Position numbers and translations under genes: made by a program. A DNA stretch of 64,000 nucleotides from Actinophytocola sp044466355 (lineage in GTDB: Bacteria; Actinomycetota; Actinomycetes; Mycobacteriales; Pseudonocardiaceae), in contig NZ_JBITMQ010000001.1 in NCBI RefSeq assembly GCF_044466355.1, positions 744,001-808,000 on the forward strand, read 5' to 3'. Under the pieces are notes generated by a model that saw only the letters and a list, made by a program, of their open reading frames with translations, was not told where the DNA came from and searched no databases. How positions within the stretch are numbered: position 1 is the stretch's first letter; each line of letters begins with the position of its first letter. Positions 41,427-50,633 of the stretch are shown here, in pieces.

Positions 41427-43658
41427 ATGAGGCGTCGTATCACTGTCGTGGCGACTGTTCTTGCTTGTCTGGTTGCTGGGGCGTCGGTGGCCGACGGCAC
41501 GCCGGACCGCAACGACCGCGGCCTGCGGATCGAGACCCTCTCCGGCCCGGCCAGGTACGTCAGTGGCGGCGCCGCCAGGTTGCGGGTCGTGGTGCCGCGA
41601 TCGATACCACTGGACGACGCCACGATCCGGGTCAACGGCGCCGACGTGACCGACGACTTCACGCCCGACGACCAGGCCCCGCACGCTCTCGAGGGCGTGG
41701 TGCGCGAGCTGCCGGAAGGACCGAGCACCGTGACCGCCGCCGTGCCGCGGGATCGGGCGTCGACGACGTTGGTCAACCACCCCGTCACCGGGCCCATGTT
41801 CTCCGGGCCCCAGCAGCCCGACTTCTTCTGCTCCACCCCCGCGCATCTCGCCGGCTTCGACCTCGCCGGGCCGTTCCTCGACGACGACTGTTCCCTCGCC
41901 ACCCGTGTCGGGCGCTACTACCGCACGACGGCAGGTGCATGGCGGCCCTACGACGCGACAGCACCCCGTCCCGCCGACATGGCCACCACCCCCAGCGGGC
42001 TCGACTTCGTGATCCGCTGGGAGCGCGGGACCATCAACCGGTTCATCTACACGATCGCTGTGCTCGACCCCGGGGGTACCGGGGACCTGCCGCACTGGAA
42101 CCGCAAGCTCATCTACTACTTCGGTGGCGGGGTCGCGATCGGGCACTACCAGGGCTCCAACAACCAGAGCGAGTCGCGGTACGTGTACGGGCTCGGTGCC
42201 GGGTACGCGATCGCCTGGTCCACCGGGACCAAGACCAACACGCACTACAACCTGGTGCTCGGCGGGGAGACCGCGATGATGGTCAAGTCGCGCTTCGTGA
42301 CCGAGTACGGGGACCCGACGTACACAGTGGGGCTGGGCGGGTCCGGGGGTGGGATCCAGCAGTACGTGTACGGGCAGAACCACCGCGGGCTGCTCGACGC
42401 GGCGATCCCGCAGTACTCCTACCCCGACATGGTCACCCAGACCATTCACGTCGGCGACTGTGAGCTCCTCGAACGGTGGATGGACCAGAAGGTCCTCGCC
42501 GACCCCACCTCCAAGTGGCGGCAGTGGACCAACCGCACCCTGATCGAGGGGCTCGCCGCCTCGGACACCGTGGCCAACCCGTACGCGCGGCTCACGCCCT
42601 GGCTCGCGACGCCAGGGTCGAGCGAGTGTGTCAACGGGTGGCGTGGGCTGTCGCCGCTGGCGCTCAACCCGAAGTACGGCACGGCCCCCGGGATCACGCC
42701 CGAGCAGCAGGCCTCGGTCGAGTGGACGCACTGGAACGACGCAGTCAACGTCTACGGCCGCGACCCCGACACCGGCTTCGCGCGCTCCACCTGGGACAAC
42801 GTCGGCGTCCAGTACGGACTGCGGGCACTGGTCGACGGGAAGATCACGCCCGCCGAGTTCCTCGACCTCAACGCCGACGTCGGTGGGTGGAAGGAACCCC
42901 AGGACGCGGTGCAGGAGGGCTGCCCGTTCGTCGCGCAGGCGTGTCCGTCCGATGTGGACGTGTGGAGTGCGCGGAACGTCACGGCTCCGAACGCCGACGG
43001 GGTGCGGCCGCGTACCGAGGGCAGCGTCGACGCCATGAGGGCCGCCTACCGGTCCGGTCTCGTGTTCGACGGGAAGATCGACATCCCCGTCATCGACTGG
43101 CGGCACTACCTCGACGCCGAGCTGGACATGCACAACGCGCGGCAGTCGTTCGCGTCGCGTCAGCGCATGCTCGACGCGACGGGCAGCGCCGCGAACCACG
43201 TCGTGTGGTTCACCGACGCACGACCGGCCCGCGCGTTCGACCAGACGCCGATGGCGCTCGCGGTGATGGACGAGTGGCTGGCCAACCTGCGTGCCCACCC
43301 GTCGCGGGGCGTCGTGGGCAACAAACCCGCCGCCGCCGTGGACAGCTGTTTCGCCACCGACGGCACCCCGCTGTACCGCGGCGCGGACGCCTGGCGCGGC
43401 ATCCTCGACCGCGGCCCGGCGGGGCCGTGCACCCAGCGGTTCCCGATCCACGGCACGTCCCGCACGGTCGCCGGTGGCCCCTTCGACGAACAGCACTACA
43501 AGTGCGCGCTGCAACCCGTGCGCAAGGCGATCGCGCGCGGCCTGTACGGGTCGTGGCGGCCGAGCGCGGCGGAACGTGCCCGGTTGGAGCAGATCTTCCC
43601 GACCGGGGTCTGCGACTACCGCAGGCCGGACGTGGGCAGGCCGCTTTCCTGGCGATGA
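41427..43658 (+). CDS. Secreted DUF6351-family protein, alpha/beta-hydrolase-like
   Basis: This 743-residue protein has a signal peptide (ITVVATVLACLVAGASVADG), an N-terminal beta domain (about 30-125) and a large domain with an alpha/beta-hydrolase pattern. Its likely nucleophile elbow is GLGGSGGGIQQY near residue 310, preceded by KLIYYFGGG. Tannase and polyester depolymerase families share this look, but the substrate is unknown. Eight or more cysteines suggest disulfides. GGGGAGGACGCG precedes the ATG. It appears monocistronic. Confidence 0.75.
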   Translation: MRRRITVVATVLACLVAGASVADGTPDRNDRGLRIETLSGPARYVSGGAARLRVVVPRSIPLDDATIRVNGADVTDDFTPDDQAPHALEGVVRELPEGPSTVTAAVPRDRASTTLVNHPVTGPMFSGPQQPDFFCSTPAHLAGFDLAGPFLDDDCSLATRVGRYYRTTAGAWRPYDATAPRPADMATTPSGLDFVIRWERGTINRFIYTIAVLDPGGTGDLPHWNRKLIYYFGGGVAIGHYQGSNNQSESRYVYGLGAGYAIAWSTGTKTNTHYNLVLGGETAMMVKSRFVTEYGDPTYTVGLGGSGGGIQQYVYGQNHRGLLDAAIPQYSYPDMVTQTIHVGDCELLERWMDQKVLADPTSKWRQWTNRTLIEGLAASDTVANPYARLTPWLATPGSSECVNGWRGLSPLALNPKYGTAPGITPEQQASVEWTHWNDAVNVYGRDPDTGFARSTWDNVGVQYGLRALVDGKITPAEFLDLNADVGGWKEPQDAVQEGCPFVAQACPSDVDVWSARNVTAPNADGVRPRTEGSVDAMRAAYRSGLVFDGKIDIPVIDWRHYLDAELDMHNARQSFASRQRMLDATGSAANHVVWFTDARPARAFDQTPMALAVMDEWLANLRAHPSRGVVGNKPAAAVDSCFATDGTPLYRGADAWRGILDRGPAGPCTQRFPIHGTSRTVAGGPFDEQHYKCALQPVRKAIARGLYGSWRPSAAERARLEQIFPTGVCDYRRPDVGRPLSWR

Positions 43659-43693
43659 AAGCGGTGTGAAAGCGCGCCCGCGAGGATGCCGCG

Positions 43694-44065
43694 GTGGCAT
43701 TTCTCCGCTTTCTTCGCGTCTTCTTCGTCGTGGCCGGGCTCGCGCTGGCCGCACTGGGCCTGATCATGGGTGCTGTCTTCGGTGGCACCGGGACGACCGG
43801 CGGGCACGTCGTCGCGAAGTGGTGGTGCGAGCCGGACGGCGATCGTGTCGAATGCCAGTCCTCCGACGTCGGCTACGCCGGACCGCGTGGCGTGATCGAC
43901 GGCCTGACCTGGCTCGGCTACTCGATCGGCGGCGTCGCGCTCATCGGCGCCGCCGTCGCGCTGGGCCAGTTCGACCGGCCCCGGCAGGCGACCGGGCCAG
44001 GGCCGCAGCAGCAGTACGCGGCAGCGGCGGCCGGACCCGGCCAGCGGCCGCCCGGCACCTGGTGA
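43694..44065 (+). CDS. Small two-helix membrane protein
   Basis: This 123-residue protein has two membrane helices (VFFVVAGLALAALGLIMGAV; LGYSIGGVALIGAAVALG). Between them lies a short external loop with two cysteines (WWCEPDGDRVECQ), and the C-terminus is Pro/Gln/Ala-rich. GTG 43694 is preceded by GCGAGGA. No family was recognised. Confidence 0.65.
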   Translation: MAFLRFLRVFFVVAGLALAALGLIMGAVFGGTGTTGGHVVAKWWCEPDGDRVECQSSDVGYAGPRGVIDGLTWLGYSIGGVALIGAAVALGQFDRPRQATGPGPQQQYAAAAAGPGQRPPGTW

Positions 44066-44068
44066 CGC

Positions 44069-44794
44069 CTACCCCCGGTGCACCTGGAACGGGCCGGACG
44101 ACTGCGCGACCGGCATCAGCTCGATCGTGTTCACGTTGACGTGCGGCGGCTGGGCCGCGGCCCAGCGGACGGTCTCGGCGACGTCGTCGGCCGTCAGCGC
44201 CCGCATGCCGTCGTACACGGCGGCCGCCCGTTCGGCGTCGCCGCCGAAGCGGACCACGGAGAACTCCGTGCCCTCGCACATGCCCGGCTCGACGCACGTC
44301 ACGCGCACGCCGGTGCCGTGCAGGTCGCTGCGCAGGTTGAGACTGAACTGCCGCACGAACGCCTTCGTCGCGCCGTAGACGTTGCCGCCCGGGTACGGGT
44401 ACGTGCCCGCCACCGAACCCAGGTTGATCACGTGGCCGCGGCCGCGCGCCACCATGCCGGGCAGCACGGCACGCGTGCAGTGCACGAGCCCTCGGCAGTT
44501 GGTGTCGACCATGTCGTCCCAGTCCGCGAGGTGGGCGCGGTGCGCCGGTTCGAGGCCCTTCGCGAGACCCGCGTTGTTGACGAGCACGTCGATCGGTGGC
44601 AGTGCGTCGACCACCGAGCGCACGGCGTCGGCGTCCCGGACGTCGAGCGCGACCGGCCGGATCCGGTCACCGGCGGGGATGCGGTCGACGCGGCGCGCGG
44701 CGGCGAGCACCGTCGCGCCCTCGGCGGCGAACCGGCGCGCGATGGCCGCGCCGAATCCGCTGCTGGCGCCGGTGACGAACACGGTCAGGCTCAT
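44069..44794 (-). CDS. SDR-family NADP-dependent oxidoreductase (YdfG-like)
   Basis: This 241-residue classical short-chain dehydrogenase has cofactor motif TGASSGFG at the N-terminus, NNAG near residue 75, and catalytic YGATK (YxxxK). The central and C-terminal pattern (VEPGMCEGTEFS; then VAETVRWAAAQPPHVNVNTIELMP) matches YdfG-type 3-hydroxy acid/serine dehydrogenases. The ATG at 44794 overlaps the hydrolase stop in ATGA, so the two form an operon. Confidence 0.9.
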   Translation of the reverse strand: MSLTVFVTGASSGFGAAIARRFAAEGATVLAAARRVDRIPAGDRIRPVALDVRDADAVRSVVDALPPIDVLVNNAGLAKGLEPAHRAHLADWDDMVDTNCRGLVHCTRAVLPGMVARGRGHVINLGSVAGTYPYPGGNVYGATKAFVRQFSLNLRSDLHGTGVRVTCVEPGMCEGTEFSVVRFGGDAERAAAVYDGMRALTADDVAETVRWAAAQPPHVNVNTIELMPVAQSSGPFQVHRG

Positions 44795-45579
44795 CGGACC
44801 CGCTCCAGCAGCGTCGTGAGCGCCGCACCGAACTCGGCCGGGCGCTCCAGGTTCGGCATGTGCGCGGCGCCGTCGACCACCCGAAGCGTCGAGCCGGCGA
44901 TGCGTTCGTGCAGGTACTCGGCGTCGGCGACGGGGGTGAACTCGTCGTCGGCGCCCACGACCACCAGCGTCGGCACGGTGATCTCCGCGAGTACGGGGGT
45001 GTAGTCGGGGCGCTCGGCCCGGCCCCGCAACGCGGCCGCCGCGCCCTCGGGTGGCGCGGCCAGCATCATCCGGAACACGAACTCGGCCGCGTCGGGGTTG
45101 CGGCGGGCCACCATCTTCCACCGCACCTCCTCGGCGTAGCCCGCCATGCCCTCGCGCAGCAGGCGGTCGGCCATGTCGTTGCGGTGCTCGCGGCCTGCGG
45201 GCGTCTCGGCCTGCGCGAACGTGTCCGCCAGCACCAGCCCGCGGAGGCGGTCCGGGAACCGGCGCACGCACTCGAGCACGATCTGCCCGCCCATCGACAG
45301 GCCGCCGAGCACGAACCGCCCGACGCCGAGGTGGTCGGCCAGGGCGACGACGTCCTCGGCGAACGTCGACAGCGGCGTCACGCCCGGCACCACCGTCGAC
45401 GCGCCGTAGCCGCGCAGGTCGGCGGCGATCACGCGCCAGCCGAGGTCCCAGGCCTGCGTGAGCTGGGGCCGCCACATGGAACGGTCGAACGGGTGCCCGT
45501 GGACGAGGACGAGAACGTCGTCGCCTGTGCCCTCGTCGTCGTAGGTGATGGTGATGCCGTTGACGGCAGCGGTGCTCAT
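44791..45579 (-). CDS. Alpha/beta hydrolase
   Basis: This 262-residue hydrolase has oxyanion motif VHGHPFDRSMW, nucleophile elbow GLSMGG (Ser near 95), an acid in GADDEFTPV and His in GAAHMPNLE. Best general match is the 3-oxoadipate enol-lactonase/esterase group. It lacks a signal peptide. GGGAGGAGC precedes the ATG. It is divergent from the MocR regulator, which likely controls it. Confidence 0.9.
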   Translation of the reverse strand: MSTAAVNGITITYDDEGTGDDVLVLVHGHPFDRSMWRPQLTQAWDLGWRVIAADLRGYGASTVVPGVTPLSTFAEDVVALADHLGVGRFVLGGLSMGGQIVLECVRRFPDRLRGLVLADTFAQAETPAGREHRNDMADRLLREGMAGYAEEVRWKMVARRNPDAAEFVFRMMLAAPPEGAAAALRGRAERPDYTPVLAEITVPTLVVVGADDEFTPVADAEYLHERIAGSTLRVVDGAAHMPNLERPAEFGAALTTLLERVR

Positions 45580-45610
45580 GGGTGCTCCTCCCTTGCCGTA
45601 CCGAGGCTAT

Positions 45611-45655
45611 TCGGTGCAAAATCTCAGTGCAATGAAAACAATGCTCTCGGTGCAA
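45611..45655. promoter_or_regulatory. Three direct repeats, likely MocR binding region
   Basis: TCGGTGCAA (45611-45619), TCAGTGCAA (45624-45632) and TCGGTGCAA (45647-45655) occur in the same orientation, 13 and 23 bases apart, in the 87-base divergent promoter. MocR/GabR-type regulators typically bind direct repeats rather than palindromes. Confidence 0.65.
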
Positions 45656-45666
45656 TATGGGGAATC

Positions 45667-46992
45667 GTGGACGACTACCGCCTGATCGCCGACCGCGTCG
45701 CCGACGACATCGCCGCGGGCCGCCTGCGCGCGGGGGAGCGGCTCCCGCCGCAACGCCGGTTCGCCCGCCAGCACGGCATCGCGGCGTCGACGGCCGCCCG
45801 TGTGTACGGCGAACTGGTGCGCCGCGGCCTCGCCGTGGGCGAGGTGGGGCGCGGCACGTTCGTCCGCGCGGGCGCGCCGGCGCCCGAACCCGCGCTGGCC
45901 GAACCCGCGACGGCACGCGTGGACCTGGAGCTCAACTTCCCGCTGCTGCCCGACCAGGCCGAACTGCTGTCGGCGAGCCTCTCCCGCCTGGTCCGCCCGG
46001 ACGCGCTGGCGGACACCCTGCGCCCGGTGACCGTCGACGGCACCCCGGCGGCACGCGCGGCGGCCGTGAGTTTGCTGAGCCGCACCGACTGGGCGCCGGA
46101 CCCGGCCCGGATCCTGTTCGCGGGCAACGGAAGGCAGGCCATCGCTGCCGCCATCGCCGCACTGGTACCGGTCGGTGGCCGCCTCGGCGTGGAGGCGATG
46201 ACGTACCCGGTGGTGAAGGCGGTGGCCGCGCGTCTCGGCGTCACCCTGGTCCCGTTGGAGATGGACGAGCAGGGCGTGCTGCCCTTGGCGGTGCGCGAGG
46301 CGAACGTCCGCGCCGTCTACGTCCAGCCGACACTGCACAACCCGCTGGGTGCCACGATGTCCGAGGCCCGTCGCGCCGCGCTGGCCGAGGTCCTGGCCGA
46401 CCGTGCCCTGCCCGCGATCGAGGACGGCATCTACACCTTCCTGCGCGACGACCGGCCCCCGCTCGCCGCGTACGCACCCGCGCAGGTGACGCTGGTGGAC
46501 AGCATGTCGAAGCGGATCGCGCCCGGGCTCTCCCTCGGCTACCTGGTACCCCCGCCCGGCACGGTCGACGCCGTCGCGGGCGCGATCCGGTCCGGCGGCT
46601 GGGCGGCGACGAGGTTCGCGCTGGCGGCGGCCACGTGGTGCACGGCCGACGGCACCGTCGAGACGATCGTGGCCGCCAAACGCGCGGATGCCGCCGCCCG
46701 CCAGCGTCTCGTCGCCGAACACCTGGCGGGGTTCACGGTCCACGCCGACCCTGGCGCGTTCCACTGCTGGTGGGAGCTGCCGGAACCGTGGCGCGCGGAG
46801 ACGTTCGTGGCGGCCGCCGCCCGGCTGGGCATCGCCGTCACCCCGGCCGCCGCGTTCGCCGTGGGCCAGGGCCGGGCCCCGAACGCCGTGCGGCTCGCGG
46901 TGTCCGCCCCGCCGCCCGAGGTCCTGGCGACCACGTTGGACACCCTGGCGAAACTCGCCCGCACCCGCCCGGAGGACACCACGGTGGACTAG
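45667..46992 (+). CDS. MocR-family regulator (GntR helix-turn-helix fused to aminotransferase domain)
   Basis: This 441-residue protein has a GntR winged helix at the N-terminus (LPPQRRFARQHGIAASTAARVY), a linker, and a fold-type I aminotransferase domain with the PLP-binding lysine in DSMSKRIAPGL and the QPTLHNPLG segment. GTG 45667 is chosen because it directly precedes the winged helix. Members sense PLP with an amine or amino acid. It is divergent from the hydrolase/SDR pair. Confidence 0.9.
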   Translation: MDDYRLIADRVADDIAAGRLRAGERLPPQRRFARQHGIAASTAARVYGELVRRGLAVGEVGRGTFVRAGAPAPEPALAEPATARVDLELNFPLLPDQAELLSASLSRLVRPDALADTLRPVTVDGTPAARAAAVSLLSRTDWAPDPARILFAGNGRQAIAAAIAALVPVGGRLGVEAMTYPVVKAVAARLGVTLVPLEMDEQGVLPLAVREANVRAVYVQPTLHNPLGATMSEARRAALAEVLADRALPAIEDGIYTFLRDDRPPLAAYAPAQVTLVDSMSKRIAPGLSLGYLVPPPGTVDAVAGAIRSGGWAATRFALAAATWCTADGTVETIVAAKRADAAARQRLVAEHLAGFTVHADPGAFHCWWELPEPWRAETFVAAAARLGIAVTPAAAFAVGQGRAPNAVRLAVSAPPPEVLATTLDTLAKLARTRPEDTTVD

Positions 46993-47017
46993 TGATCGGG
47001 TGGCTGTCGATCCGGGG

Positions 47018-47055
47018 ACGTGTCGTTCGACGCTCAGGCAGGGTTCACGACACGT
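47018..47055. repeat. Inverted repeat before the RibD-like gene
   Basis: Arms ACGTGTCGT (47018-47026) and ACGACACGT (47047-47055) flank a 20-base loop and end 14 bases before the ATG at 47070. It may be an operator or leader hairpin. Confidence 0.4.
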
Positions 47056-47069
47056 GAGGAGCTGACGTC

Positions 47070-47633
47070 ATGGCCAAGGTTGTCCTGTACATGTCGATGT
47101 CGCTGGACGGGTTCATCGCGGGGCCGGGCGACCGGCCCGGCCAGGAACTCGGCCGGGGCGGCGGGCGGCTGTTCAACTGGCTCGACGACCGGATGGGCGA
47201 CGGTCCGAGCGGGCAGGTGTACCGCGAGGCGCTCGCGACCGGGGCCGTGATCTCGGGACGGCGGACCTTCGAACTCGCGGGCCGCTGGCAGGGCGACCAC
47301 CACGACGGTGTGCCGATCAACGTGCTGACCCACCACGTCGACCCCGCCGACGAACCACCGGGCAGCGCCCGGTTCTACACCGACGTGACCGAGTGCGTCG
47401 CCGACGCGCGGGCCGCGGCCGGCGACCGGGCGGTGATGGTGCACGGCGCGGCGGCGGCGCAGTCGTTGTTGCGCGCGGGTCTGCTCGACGAGATGGAGAT
47501 CCACCTCGTACCCGTGCTGCTCGGCGAAGGGCGGCGGCTGTTCGAACCCACCGGTGCCGAGCCGGTCGAGCTGCGGCTGGTGCGGCAGTTGGTGGACCGC
47601 GACGTGACGCACCTGCGGTACGTCGTGGGGTGA
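47070..47633 (+). CDS. Dihydrofolate-reductase-fold (RibD C-terminal) family reductase
   Basis: This 187-residue protein of the RibD C-terminal/DHFR-like fold has YMSMSLDGFIAGPGD at the N-terminus, VISGRRTFE in the middle, and MEIHLVPVLLGEGRRLFE near the C-terminus. Stand-alone members are common in actinomycetes, and most have no proven substrate. GAGGAGCTG precedes the ATG. It is convergent with the lipoprotein gene (2-base gap). Confidence 0.9.
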   Translation: MAKVVLYMSMSLDGFIAGPGDRPGQELGRGGGRLFNWLDDRMGDGPSGQVYREALATGAVISGRRTFELAGRWQGDHHDGVPINVLTHHVDPADEPPGSARFYTDVTECVADARAAAGDRAVMVHGAAAAQSLLRAGLLDEMEIHLVPVLLGEGRRLFEPTGAEPVELRLVRQLVDRDVTHLRYVVG

Positions 47634-47635
47634 CG

Positions 47636-48085
47636 CTACGACGGTGACGGTGAGGTCGTCGGCACGGTGCCCGGTTCGACGAGGACCAGCTCGACGTCCC
47701 ACCGGCCCTCGCAGTCGCTCCTCCGCACCAGCGCCTGTCCCGCCGCGTAGTCACCCGCGGTGAAGAAGACCTCCGCCTCGAAGCCCTCGTTGTCCATCCC
47801 CGCCGGACGGTAGCCCGCGGCGGTCACCGCGTCCTGGATCAGCACCGTGACCTCGTCGATGGGCTTGTCCGTGACCGCCTGCACGGTGACGTGCCCGTCC
47901 GAGCTGACGACGTGGGTGACCGTGCCGACCTGGTCGAACGCCAGCCCCTCCGGCATGAGCGCGGACTCCGCCGCCGGCGCGGGGCTCGGTGACGGGCACG
48001 CGGCGGCGTCGGTCCCCGCCGAGCAACCCACCGTGACCAGCAGCGACGCGACCGCCACGGACAGTGCGAGCCCACGTTCGATCAT
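47636..48085 (-). CDS. Hypothetical lipoprotein
   Basis: This 149-residue protein has a lipoprotein signal with cysteine in VTVGC near residue 21. A Pro/Ser/Ala-rich linker and a small domain (GTVTHVVSSDGHVTVQAV; CEGRWDVELVLVEPGT) follow. No known family was recognised. It is divergent from the beta-propeller gene. Confidence 0.65.
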   Translation of the reverse strand: MIERGLALSVAVASLLVTVGCSAGTDAAACPSPSPAPAAESALMPEGLAFDQVGTVTHVVSSDGHVTVQAVTDKPIDEVTVLIQDAVTAAGYRPAGMDNEGFEAEVFFTAGDYAAGQALVRRSDCEGRWDVELVLVEPGTVPTTSPSPS

Positions 48086-48207
48086 GGCGCAACCTTAGGC
48101 AGGTACTGGGAAAACAGGGAAAACAGCGGCCGTTCGGAGGCAGACTAATCGGACTTCTCCGGTGTTACCTTGTCGCGGGCACGGCTCACCCGAACCAGGA
48201 GGAACGC

Positions 48208-50562
48208 GTGGCACTGCGCAAAAAGAGACCTGGCCCCGTCGTGGCCGCGACACTCGTGGTCCTCCTGGGCGCGAGCGTCGTCGCCGACCGCGAGTACGGC
48301 GTCACGGCGGCCCCGGCGGCACCGGCGGGCCAGCCTGCGGAGGACCCGCTGGGCGCCGAGGAGTGGATGTACCTCCAGCGCGCCAACCCCGACGGCACGA
48401 TCCCGGACGCGGCGATCACCGAGGCGATCGCGCACTCCGCGCAGATGGGCACCGCCGCCATGGGCTCGCCCGCCACCGACCAGGTGTGGCAGGAGCTGGG
48501 CCCGAGCAACATCGGCGGCCGCATCCGCGACATCGCCGCGGACCCCACCACCCAGAACCTCGTCTACATCGCCACCGGCACCGGCGGGCTCTGGCGCAGC
48601 GACGACGCCGGCGCGACCTTCGAGACCGCGTGGGACGACCAGCTGCCCCAGTCGATGGGCGCGGTCGCCGTGGACTCCCAGGGGGTGGTCTGGGCAGGCA
48701 CCGGTGAACCCGACCACGGCGGCGGGTCCGCCTACTACGGCAAGGGCGTCTACAAGTCCACCGACGGCGGCGAGACGTGGCAGCACGTCGGGCTGGGGTC
48801 CGGCGACACCGTCGGCCAGATCGTGATCGACCCCCGCGACGACGACCGCGTGTTCGTCGCCGTCATGGGCGCGCTGCACGACACCGAGCCGACCCGCGGC
48901 CTGTTCATGACCGAGAACGGCGGCCGCACCTGGACCCGCGTCATCGTCCCGGACAGCGCCTCCACCGGCGCGATCGACGTCTCCATCAACAAGTCCGACC
49001 CGGACATCATGCTCGCCACCACGTGGGACAAGATCCGGGACGAGAAGTCGCGCATCTACGGCAAGAACTCCTTCCTCTACCGGTCCACCGACGGCGGCCG
49101 CACCTGGACCAACATCCACAACCCGCCGCTCCCGCAGAGCGTCGACATCGAGGGGCAACCGGTCACCGCGACCTACGTGGGTCGCATGGGTGTCGACTTC
49201 TCCGACAGCGACCCCAACCGCGCGTACCTGATCTCCAGCACGGCGGGCGGCAACTTCAACGGCTTCTTCACCAGCATCGACGCGGGTGCCACGTGGACCC
49301 CGGTCGGCCCGACCAGCGGCGGCACGCTGCAGAGCATCAGCGGCGGGTTCGCCTGGTGGTTCGGCCGCGTGTACGTCGACCCGGTGGACCCGATGCACGT
49401 GTACGTCGCGGGCGTGAGCCTCGCGGAGAGCCGGGACGGCGGCCTCACCTGGGTCACCTCGCGGACCCCGCACGCCGACCAGCACGGCCTCGAATGGGAC
49501 CCGTTCACCCCGGACAAGGTGTACCTGGGCAACGACGGCGGCTTCTACTGGTCCAACGAGAACGGCGCGGCGCGTGGCCTGTGGGCGAAGACGGCGCACC
49601 TGCCCGTGACGCAGTTCTACGCGATGGACGTCTCCGTCCAGGACGGGGCCCGGGTCAACGCCGGCTCCCAGGACAACGGCTCGCTGAAGTCGTGGGCCGC
49701 CGACAACACCGTCACCGGTGACTGGTTCAACTTCGTCGGCGGCGACGGGATGATGAACCGCATCGACCCGACGAACGACCGCAAGTACTACGGCTGCTTC
49801 CAGAACGGCGGCTGCCGCGGTTTCGTCGACGGTGCCCAGTTCGTCATGACGATCCCCGGTGCCCGCAAGAACTGGGTGGCGCCGCTCGAGTTCGCGGCGG
49901 ACCCGCGGATCATGTTCGGCGGCAGCGAGTTCGTGAACCGGATCAACACCGACCCCGGTCAGCGCACCTGGCAGCGGATCAGCCCGGACCTCACCGAGGG
50001 CACCGAGCCCCGCGCGCCCGGCTTCGGCACGGTCACGGCGATCGGCACGACTCCGGACGACCCGAACCTCGTCTACGCGGGCACCGACAGCGGCCTGGTG
50101 TGGGTCAGCCGCAACGCGATGGCCGAGCCGGACGCGGTGACGTGGGAGAAGCTGCGGAGCCCGGTGTTCCCCGGCCGCTGGGTCACCCGCATCACCGTCG
50201 ACCCCGACAACTCGAAGGTGGCGTGGGCGAGCTTCTCCGGCTGGCGGTCCGGTGACCCGTACCCGCACCTGGTCATGACCAGCGACGGTGGCCGGACCTG
50301 GCAGGACATCACGGGCAGGCGCATCCCGCAGGCGCCGATCAACGACGTCATCCGGCACCCGGAGAAGAAGGACTGGCTGTTCATCGCCACCGACGTCGGC
50401 GTCTTCCGCACCACCAACCTCGGCAAGACCTGGGTCAAGGTCGGGGCGAACCTGCCGCTGGTGCCGGTCAACGACATCGACCTGCCGGCGGGCAGCGACA
50501 AGCTCTACGCCGCGACCTACGGACGAAGCATCTGGACGACCTCGCTCGCCGACGCGGGCTGA
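48208..50562 (+). CDS. Secreted WD40/YVTN/BNR-like beta-propeller protein
   Basis: This 784-residue protein has an N-terminal signal or anchor (VVAATLVVLLGASVVA) and many Asp-box/BNR-type repeats (SDDAGATF, STDGGETW, TENGGRTW, STDGGRTW, TSDGGRTW), forming one or two propellers of the sortilin/Vps10-like type. Catalytic sialidase residues (FRIP) are absent. Plant-type xyloglucanases (GH74) share the look, but their catalytic aspartates were not identified. GTG 48208 follows AGGAGGAAC. The next gene's frame is open back to this stop, so it may head the sugar ABC operon. Confidence 0.8.
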   Translation: MALRKKRPGPVVAATLVVLLGASVVADREYGVTAAPAAPAGQPAEDPLGAEEWMYLQRANPDGTIPDAAITEAIAHSAQMGTAAMGSPATDQVWQELGPSNIGGRIRDIAADPTTQNLVYIATGTGGLWRSDDAGATFETAWDDQLPQSMGAVAVDSQGVVWAGTGEPDHGGGSAYYGKGVYKSTDGGETWQHVGLGSGDTVGQIVIDPRDDDRVFVAVMGALHDTEPTRGLFMTENGGRTWTRVIVPDSASTGAIDVSINKSDPDIMLATTWDKIRDEKSRIYGKNSFLYRSTDGGRTWTNIHNPPLPQSVDIEGQPVTATYVGRMGVDFSDSDPNRAYLISSTAGGNFNGFFTSIDAGATWTPVGPTSGGTLQSISGGFAWWFGRVYVDPVDPMHVYVAGVSLAESRDGGLTWVTSRTPHADQHGLEWDPFTPDKVYLGNDGGFYWSNENGAARGLWAKTAHLPVTQFYAMDVSVQDGARVNAGSQDNGSLKSWAADNTVTGDWFNFVGGDGMMNRIDPTNDRKYYGCFQNGGCRGFVDGAQFVMTIPGARKNWVAPLEFAADPRIMFGGSEFVNRINTDPGQRTWQRISPDLTEGTEPRAPGFGTVTAIGTTPDDPNLVYAGTDSGLVWVSRNAMAEPDAVTWEKLRSPVFPGRWVTRITVDPDNSKVAWASFSGWRSGDPYPHLVMTSDGGRTWQDITGRRIPQAPINDVIRHPEKKDWLFIATDVGVFRTTNLGKTWVKVGANLPLVPVNDIDLPAGSDKLYAATYGRSIWTTSLADAG

Positions 50563-50633
50563 CAGGCGCTCCGCTGGCCCGGCACGACACCACGCGACCA
50601 CCCCGACGGACCACCACCTGGTGGACCGTCGGG

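Noticed and set aside
48208..50562. Beta-propeller protein as another sialidase
   Set aside because: It has Asp boxes but no FRIP arginine motif or other sialidase active-site segments.
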